From the NCBI GenBank assembly GCA_016786565.1, contig JAEUVY010000041.1, positions 1 to 64,000 on the forward strand: 64,000 nt of DNA, given 5' to 3'. The stretch comes from Flavipsychrobacter sp. GTDB taxonomy: Bacteria; Bacteroidota; Bacteroidia; Chitinophagales; Chitinophagaceae. The position numbers and the translations under genes are program-made. The number at the start of each line of letters is the position of its first letter. Position 1 is the first letter of the stretch. The notes beneath the pieces are model-generated. The model did no database searches and was not told the origin of the DNA. It saw nothing but the letters and a program-made list of their open reading frames with translations. This document shows, in pieces, positions 60,189 through 64,000 of the stretch.

Positions 60189-60899
60189 ATGGCTGGCAAA
60201 CAATATCGGGCGTCGTTGCTCATTGCTGAAGACGAAGAAACACTGAGGGAAGCACTGAAGCTGAATATGGAGCTGGAAGGGTATGAGGTGACCACTGTTG
60301 ATAACGGCCCTGCTGTTATCAAGGCGGTAAAGAACGAGTATTTCGACCTCATCATCCTCGACATCATGCTGCCCGATATGGACGGTATCACCGTTTGCGA
60401 GACCATACGCATGCAGCACAACGATGTGCCTATCCTTTTCCTTTCGGCACGCAACAGCGGGTCCGATAGGGTAGAGGGCCTGCGCAAAGGTGGCGATGAC
60501 TATCTCACCAAGCCCTTCAATCTGGAAGAGCTGCTGCTGAGGGTAGATAAGCTGGTGACCAAGAACAAGAAGATCAAGGAACCACAAGCTGTGAGCGATA
60601 CCTATGAGTTTGAAGGATGCGTCATCGACTTCAGCGCACACGAATGTGTGGACAAGAACGGAGAGCGCCGCGAGCTGAGCAAGAAAGAAGCTGCCCTGCT
60701 GCGCCTGCTCACCGAGCATGAAGGCGAAGTGGTATCGCGCGAGCAGATACTGCAAATAGTATGGGGCTACAATGTGTACCCAACTACACGCACGATCGAC
60801 AACTTCATCCTGAATTTCCGCAAGTTCTTCGAGACCGATAGCCGCAATCCACGGCATTTCCATTCTATCCGCGGCATCGGGTACAAGTTCACCCGTTAG
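60189..60899 (+). CDS. OmpR-family response regulator
   Basis: 236 residues. Receiver domain with acidic pocket LIAEDEET, phosphorylated Asp in LIILDIMLPDMDG (~57), LSARN and DDYLTKPFN (Lys); then a winged-helix DNA-binding domain (KKEAALLRLLTEHEGEVVSREQILQIVWG ... RTIDNFILNFRKFF ... GIGYKFTR). Its style matches RprY-like regulators of Bacteroidota. No kinase is adjacent; the kinase at 11.5-12.5 kb is the only one in the window. ATG 60189 is used rather than TTG 60171. Confidence 0.95.
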   Translation: MAGKQYRASLLIAEDEETLREALKLNMELEGYEVTTVDNGPAVIKAVKNEYFDLIILDIMLPDMDGITVCETIRMQHNDVPILFLSARNSGSDRVEGLRKGGDDYLTKPFNLEELLLRVDKLVTKNKKIKEPQAVSDTYEFEGCVIDFSAHECVDKNGERRELSKKEAALLRLLTEHEGEVVSREQILQIVWGYNVYPTTRTIDNFILNFRKFFETDSRNPRHFHSIRGIGYKFTR

Positions 60900-60905
60900 T
60901 ACACA

Positions 60906-61406
60906 TTACATGTCGTAGCGACGGTCCACTTCCTTCTTCACACGTTCTACCATAGAAAGTGTGGCAGGGCAGTGCATGATGTTGGCTTTGAACATATCGT
61001 TATACAGATCGAACGGCTTCAGGTGGTGGTGCGGGAAGCCGGCACAGTCGGCCGGGCGCACTTCGTATATGGAGCACATATTGTTCTCAAGGAACTGGCA
61101 GGGCTGTGTCTTGTTCACCCAGTCGCCTGTTTCTTTTTCATGCAGCAGCCATTTGTCTTTAAACTCCTTCGGCTTCATGCCTACGTGTTTAGAGATGCGG
61201 TTAATGTCCTTTACCGTGAAGGTGGGGGTCATGGTTTTGCAGCAGTTGGCGCACGTGGTGCAGTCTGTTTCTTTCCACATGGCAGCATCGGCCCGGTCTG
61301 CTATATCCTGCAGGTCGGGTGGCACAATCTTGTCCAGTTTGTCAAGGAAGGTAGAGAGAGATTTCTGTTTGCGTTTCGCTGAGGCTCTGAATTTGACTAA
61401 GTCCAT
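60906..61406 (-). CDS. YkgJ-family cysteine-cluster protein
   Basis: 166 residues. CTTCANCCK (four Cys) near residue 49, PCQFLENNMCSIYEVRPADCAGFP and a late HCP give the eight or so cysteines of the CxxCxxCC family, thought to bind zinc or an Fe-S cluster. Function unknown. ATG 61406 matches the family start better than the in-frame 61445. It is convergent with the response regulator gene, 6 bases apart. Confidence 0.9.
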   Translation of the reverse strand: MDLVKFRASAKRKQKSLSTFLDKLDKIVPPDLQDIADRADAAMWKETDCTTCANCCKTMTPTFTVKDINRISKHVGMKPKEFKDKWLLHEKETGDWVNKTQPCQFLENNMCSIYEVRPADCAGFPHHHLKPFDLYNDMFKANIMHCPATLSMVERVKKEVDRRYDM

Positions 61407-61460
61407 ACTGCTGTAAATATATATTGTTTCCTGCAACGTTGTCAACAGGTACAGAATTTA

Positions 61461-62420
61461 TCACAGCGGTCCCCCCCCTTCGTGCTGCATAGCGGCCAGT
61501 TCGGCCGGGGTATAGTCGTCTGTCCAGCCCGGTTTCAGCGGGGTGCGTGTCTTCACCAGCGCAAACGCAGCGGCCACAAATACCACCGCGCCTGCTACTG
61601 CGTAGTATACAGGAACGGTATCGCTGTCCACAAATGCCTTGATGGTGGCATTGCTCCTGCCCATGTAGCTGAGCACCACCTGAAACCCGTTGAAGAACAT
61701 ATGCCCGGCTATGCTGCACCAGATGGACCCTGTGAGATAATAGAGCCCTGCCAGCAAAGAGCCCGCAATGAATATCGACAGATAGCCGTAGACATTGGCA
61801 TGAGAATAGGAGAAGACGGCAGCCGTGAACAGCATGGGCACAAGCATGCCCCTCGATTTCTTCTTTACAAACCGCATCATCACTCCCCTGAAGAAAAGCT
61901 CTTCGCCAATGCCGGGTATAATGGACATCACTACAAATGTGCGCAGGAAGTCACCGAACGTCGGCATCAGCATGATGGCTTCATTCATCTTCATTTGCGC
62001 TTCGTGTGCGGTCTTCACGTCTGCGCCGAAGTTGAGTTGCTGCATGGAGGTCTGTATCAGCAGCAGCAGCGGCATAGCGCCTGCCATTACCAGCAAAGAC
62101 AGCACCACGTGCATGGGCCTCGCGGGTTTCTGTAGTCCCAGGTATTCAGCCGGACGGGGTGTGGACAGGTAGGCGAACACCGCCGCCGGAACCATAAAGA
62201 CAAACAGGTTCTGCAACCCCTGAAGGGTGACAAAAGCACGGATCAATGCAGCGGGACTCTGCGGAGTGATGCCCGACAATTGGGTTACTGCAAAGCCAGT
62301 CATCTTTGTGAAGACACTGAGTGTAATGGCCCCTATACCCGCCATGAACGTGAACGACATCAGCAGGAACAGCGAAAGTTGCATGCCCCACGGATACGTT
62401 CTGAAATACCTCATTACCAT
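61461..62420 (-). CDS. CPBP-family intramembrane glutamic protease
   Basis: 319 residues, seven or eight membrane helices. CPBP motifs: GEELFFRGVMMRF (Glu-Glu and Arg), SHANVYG (His) and SIAGHMFFNGF (His, Asn). The family includes CAAX proteases and bacteriocin-immunity proteins. The -7 box at 62438 supports ATG 62420 over 62456. Confidence 0.92.
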   Translation of the reverse strand: MVMRYFRTYPWGMQLSLFLLMSFTFMAGIGAITLSVFTKMTGFAVTQLSGITPQSPAALIRAFVTLQGLQNLFVFMVPAAVFAYLSTPRPAEYLGLQKPARPMHVVLSLLVMAGAMPLLLLIQTSMQQLNFGADVKTAHEAQMKMNEAIMLMPTFGDFLRTFVVMSIIPGIGEELFFRGVMMRFVKKKSRGMLVPMLFTAAVFSYSHANVYGYLSIFIAGSLLAGLYYLTGSIWCSIAGHMFFNGFQVVLSYMGRSNATIKAFVDSDTVPVYYAVAGAVVFVAAAFALVKTRTPLKPGWTDDYTPAELAAMQHEGGGPL

Positions 62421-62437
62421 AGAATGTGATGTGGCTG

Positions 62438-62445
62438 CAAAGGTA
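62438..62445 (-). promoter_or_regulatory. -7 box of the CPBP protease gene
   Basis: TACCTTTG on the minus strand, 17 bases before the ATG. Confidence 0.55.
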
Positions 62446-62532
62446 ATGGAAGCCACTGATAGGAGTGGTGCATCAATTTTTTAGATAATGCTGTGTCTTT
62501 GATTTTCGTAAATTCGATACAAACCTGAGCTA

Positions 62533-62769
62533 ATGGGACAAGCAGCGTTGAGGAACAAACTACATGAATTTATCGATTCGTCGGATGATGCGAAGGTGGA
62601 GGCTTTGTACCTGTTACTGAGTGGTAACGTATCATCCGGCTACGACTACTCTGAGGGCGAACTGACCATGTTGCACGAACGTGCCGAAAAGTACCTCACA
62701 GGCTCTGTTAAGACATATTCTGTAGAGGAGTCATTTTCCATATGTCGTAGTATATCTTCTGAGAGATGA
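62533..62769 (+). CDS. Antitoxin-like small protein without a toxin partner
   Basis: 78 residues. ALRNKLHEFIDSSDDAKVEALYLLL, then YSEGELTMLHERAEKYLTGSVKTYSVEESFSICRSI. This matches addiction-module antitoxins of Bacteroidota that sit before ParE/RelE-type toxins. No toxin frame follows; the next gene, lolD, is on the other strand. It is either a leftover or a solitary regulator. Confidence 0.75.
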   Translation: MGQAALRNKLHEFIDSSDDAKVEALYLLLSGNVSSGYDYSEGELTMLHERAEKYLTGSVKTYSVEESFSICRSISSER

Positions 62770-62776
62770 TGTTGTA

Positions 62777-62797
62777 GCAGTGCTGTCGGTGCACTGC
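62777..62797. repeat. Small hairpin between the antitoxin-like gene and lolD
   Basis: GCAGTGC pairs with GCACTGC around a seven-base loop. No T run on either side, so termination is doubtful. Confidence 0.3.
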
Positions 62798-62836
62798 ACC
62801 TGGCGTCGCCCTTTCCTTCCCTGATCAATAGAGGGG

Positions 62837-63490
62837 CTATTTCACGATCCTTCCATCTTGCATATGCAGTGTACGGTCGGTCATGCGGGCGAGTGCATCG
62901 TTGTGCGTGATCATCACAAATGTCTGTCCCAGTTTGTCGCGCAGGTCCAGAAACAATTGATGTATCAGGTGGGCGTTCTCGCTGTCAAGGTTGCCCGTAG
63001 GCTCATCGGCCATCACTACAGATGGTTTGTTCACCAGCGCACGTGCTATGGCCACCCGTTGCTGCTCGCCACCCGAAAGTTCTGATGGTTTATTCTCGAG
63101 CCTGTGCCCCAGTCCCACAATATTCAGTATCTCCCGCGCCTGATCTGCAGCTTCCTTTTTGCCCAGACCTTTTATCCACAGCGGGATACATACATTCTCC
63201 ACCGCACTGAACTCGGGCAGCAGATGGTGGAACTGAAAAACGAAGCCAATATGTGTATTGCGGAACTGTGCCTGCCTCTTGGGTGGCAGCTTCAGCATGT
63301 CGGTATTGTCTATCAGCACACTGCCGCTGTCCGGTTTGTCCAGTCCGCCCAGCAGGTGCAGCAAAGTACTTTTGCCCGCTCCCGATGGCCCCACTATAGA
63401 CACGATCTCACTTTTGCCTACTTCAACAGACACATTGTTCACCACTGTGAGTGAACCATATTTTTTTGTGAGGTCTCTGGCCGAAAGCAT
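62837..63490 (-). CDS. lolD: Lipoprotein-releasing ABC transporter ATPase LolD
   Basis: 217 residues. Walker [14 protein letters not shown] (~33-45), Q-loop [18 protein letters not shown], signature [16 protein letters not shown], Walker [12 protein letters not shown], switch MITHND. The [16 protein letters not shown] Q-loop is characteristic of LolD, which powers release of lipoproteins from the inner membrane. Permease genes (lolC/E) are not in the window. MacB-type ATPases are the main alternative. Confidence 0.9.
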   Translation of the reverse strand: MLSARDLTKKYGSLTVVNNVSVEVGKSEIVSIVGPSGAGKSTLLHLLGGLDKPDSGSVLIDNTDMLKLPPKRQAQFRNTHIGFVFQFHHLLPEFSAVENVCIPLWIKGLGKKEAADQAREILNIVGLGHRLENKPSELSGGEQQRVAIARALVNKPSVVMADEPTGNLDSENAHLIHQLFLDLRDKLGQTFVMITHNDALARMTDRTLHMQDGRIVK

Positions 63491-63596
63491 GATGGTGCAA
63501 GTTATCTATTAATTACAAAGAATGCGGCGGACGTATACGCAAACCCTTTGTTTGACAACACTTTTTGTTAACATTTTCATCTCGTAAAAATTGTCT

Positions 63597-63625
63597 TTTG
63601 TTTTTTGATTTTTCTCTTACATTTG
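63597..63625 (+). promoter_or_regulatory. Promoter of the DUF2795 gene
   Basis: TTTG at 63597-63600, 17 bases, then TACATTTG at 63618-63625; the best two-part match to the Bacteroidota consensus in the window. ATG follows after 33 bases. Confidence 0.6.
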
Positions 63626-63658
63626 CGGAAAGTAGTTAAAAAATTAAAATATTACAAT

Positions 63659-63880
63659 ATGTTTTGGACGTTAGAACTGGCATCACATCTCGAAGATGCA
63701 CCATGGCCTGCCACTAAGGACGAACTGATCGATTACGCGATCCGTTCGGGTGCACCACTTGAGGTAGTAGAGAATCTGCAGGAACTTGACGACGAAGGCG
63801 AGATCTACGAAGGTATCGAGGACATTTGGCCCGACTACCCGACGCAAGAAGATTTCTTCTTCAATGAGGATGAGTATTGA
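63659..63880 (+). CDS. DUF2795 protein
   Basis: 73 residues, acidic. YWTLELASHLEDAPWPATKDELIDYAIRSG-like start (here FWTLELASHLEDAPWPA), then APLEVVENLQEL and an acidic tail (IWPDYPTQEDFFFNEDEY). This small conserved protein is nearly universal in Bacteroidota and of unknown function. The earlier in-frame start at 63605 lies in the promoter. Confidence 0.93.
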   Translation: MFWTLELASHLEDAPWPATKDELIDYAIRSGAPLEVVENLQELDDEGEIYEGIEDIWPDYPTQEDFFFNEDEY

Positions 63881-63930
63881 TGCCCTACGGCCATTACCCT
63901 CAGTCACTATTTACTGTATAGAACTTTCAG

Positions 63931-63950
63931 GACCCGCCGCAAGGCGGGTC
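63931..63950 (+). terminator. Terminator of the DUF2795 gene
   Basis: 8-bp perfect GC-rich stem with a GCAA tetraloop, followed by TTCGTTTT. Confidence 0.85.
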
Positions 63951-63967
63951 TTCGTTTTGGGTAACTG

Positions 63968-64000
63968 CTAAGAGATGTAGCCCAGATACATCAGCACAAA
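63968..64000 (-). CDS. Possible C-terminal end of a membrane protein (cut by window end)
   Basis: The minus strand reads FVLMYLGYIS and a TAG stop at 63968, entering from beyond the window. The hydrophobic end and the terminator just beyond fit a convergent gene, but ten codons cannot prove it. Confidence 0.35.
   Translation of the reverse strand, partial: FVLMYLGYIS

Noticed and set aside
1..64000. tRNA or rRNA genes
   Set aside because: No cloverleaf with a T-loop (GGTTCGAATCC-like) or rRNA signature was noticed by eye; a covariance search would be needed to exclude them fully.

Overview
The window reads as chromosomal DNA from a Bacteroidota bacterium, most likely of the Chitinophagaceae type. 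The evidence is: C-terminal type IX secretion (T9SS) sorting domains on three proteins, many start-proximal boxes of the Bacteroidota form TAnnTTTG, PorT-like and PagL-like outer-membrane barrels, bacterial-type GGGP synthase, lipoproteins with an S-C lipobox, and moderate GC. No rRNA, tRNA, CRISPR array, complete insertion sequence or prophage was seen.

Layout. 1-11.2 kb: the 3' end of one T9SS-secreted protein, then a 3,502-residue surface protein with a Gly-rich region, two LamG-like domains, one PKD domain and about 32 Big_2-type Ig-like repeats. 11.3-14 kb: a small membrane protein, an orphan histidine kinase, pdxJ and a secreted cyclophilin. 14-15.5 kb: a non-coding repeat zone (about 226-bp palindromic units) abutting a frameshifted small GIY-YIG nuclease gene. 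15.5-18.1 kb: methylmalonyl-CoA epimerase divergent from iscS-iscU-iscA. 18.1-23.8 kb (minus): hutH, a glycosyltransferase, mscL, GGGP synthase and an M1 aminopeptidase with a sorting tail. 23.9-33.5 kb (plus): a surface-polysaccharide locus with a PHP phosphatase, UDP-sugar dehydrogenase, OPX lipoprotein, BY-kinase with a Tyr-Gly tail, an ABC exporter pair, a methyltransferase and an aminotransferase. 33.5-38.1 kb (plus): a sulfur/persulfide locus with a Crp/Fnr regulator, YgaP-like membrane proteins, four rhodanese domains, thioredoxin and a CoA-disulfide-reductase-like flavoprotein. 38.1-64 kb: mostly housekeeping and envelope genes (ribE, apaG, PpiD, YjjG, gpmI, PlsC, TPR/PstS-like pair, alaS, queA, a PagL-like protein, an OmpR-type regulator, CPBP protease, lolD, DUF2795), with some accessory genes between them (polyvalent-type kinase, SGNH-like lipoprotein, orphan antitoxin-like gene).

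How the genes work together. The polysaccharide locus holds the export machinery and a few sugar-modifying enzymes; it has an ABC exporter as well as a tyrosine-kinase copolymerase and a matching phosphatase. The sulfur locus looks like a persulfide relay: the flavoprotein and thioredoxin reduce, the rhodaneses carry sulfane sulfur, and the Crp/Fnr protein probably controls two nearby promoters that share the same operator-to-promoter geometry.

Most promising for follow-up: the twin operator/promoter pair at 34.17-34.55 kb; the palindromic array with its broken GIY-YIG neighbour; the SGNH-like lipoprotein whose two halves seem to be in swapped order with catalytic residues lost; the stand-alone polyvalent-type kinase; and the Tyr-Gly tail of the BY-kinase. 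All calls come from reading the sequence; no database search was run.
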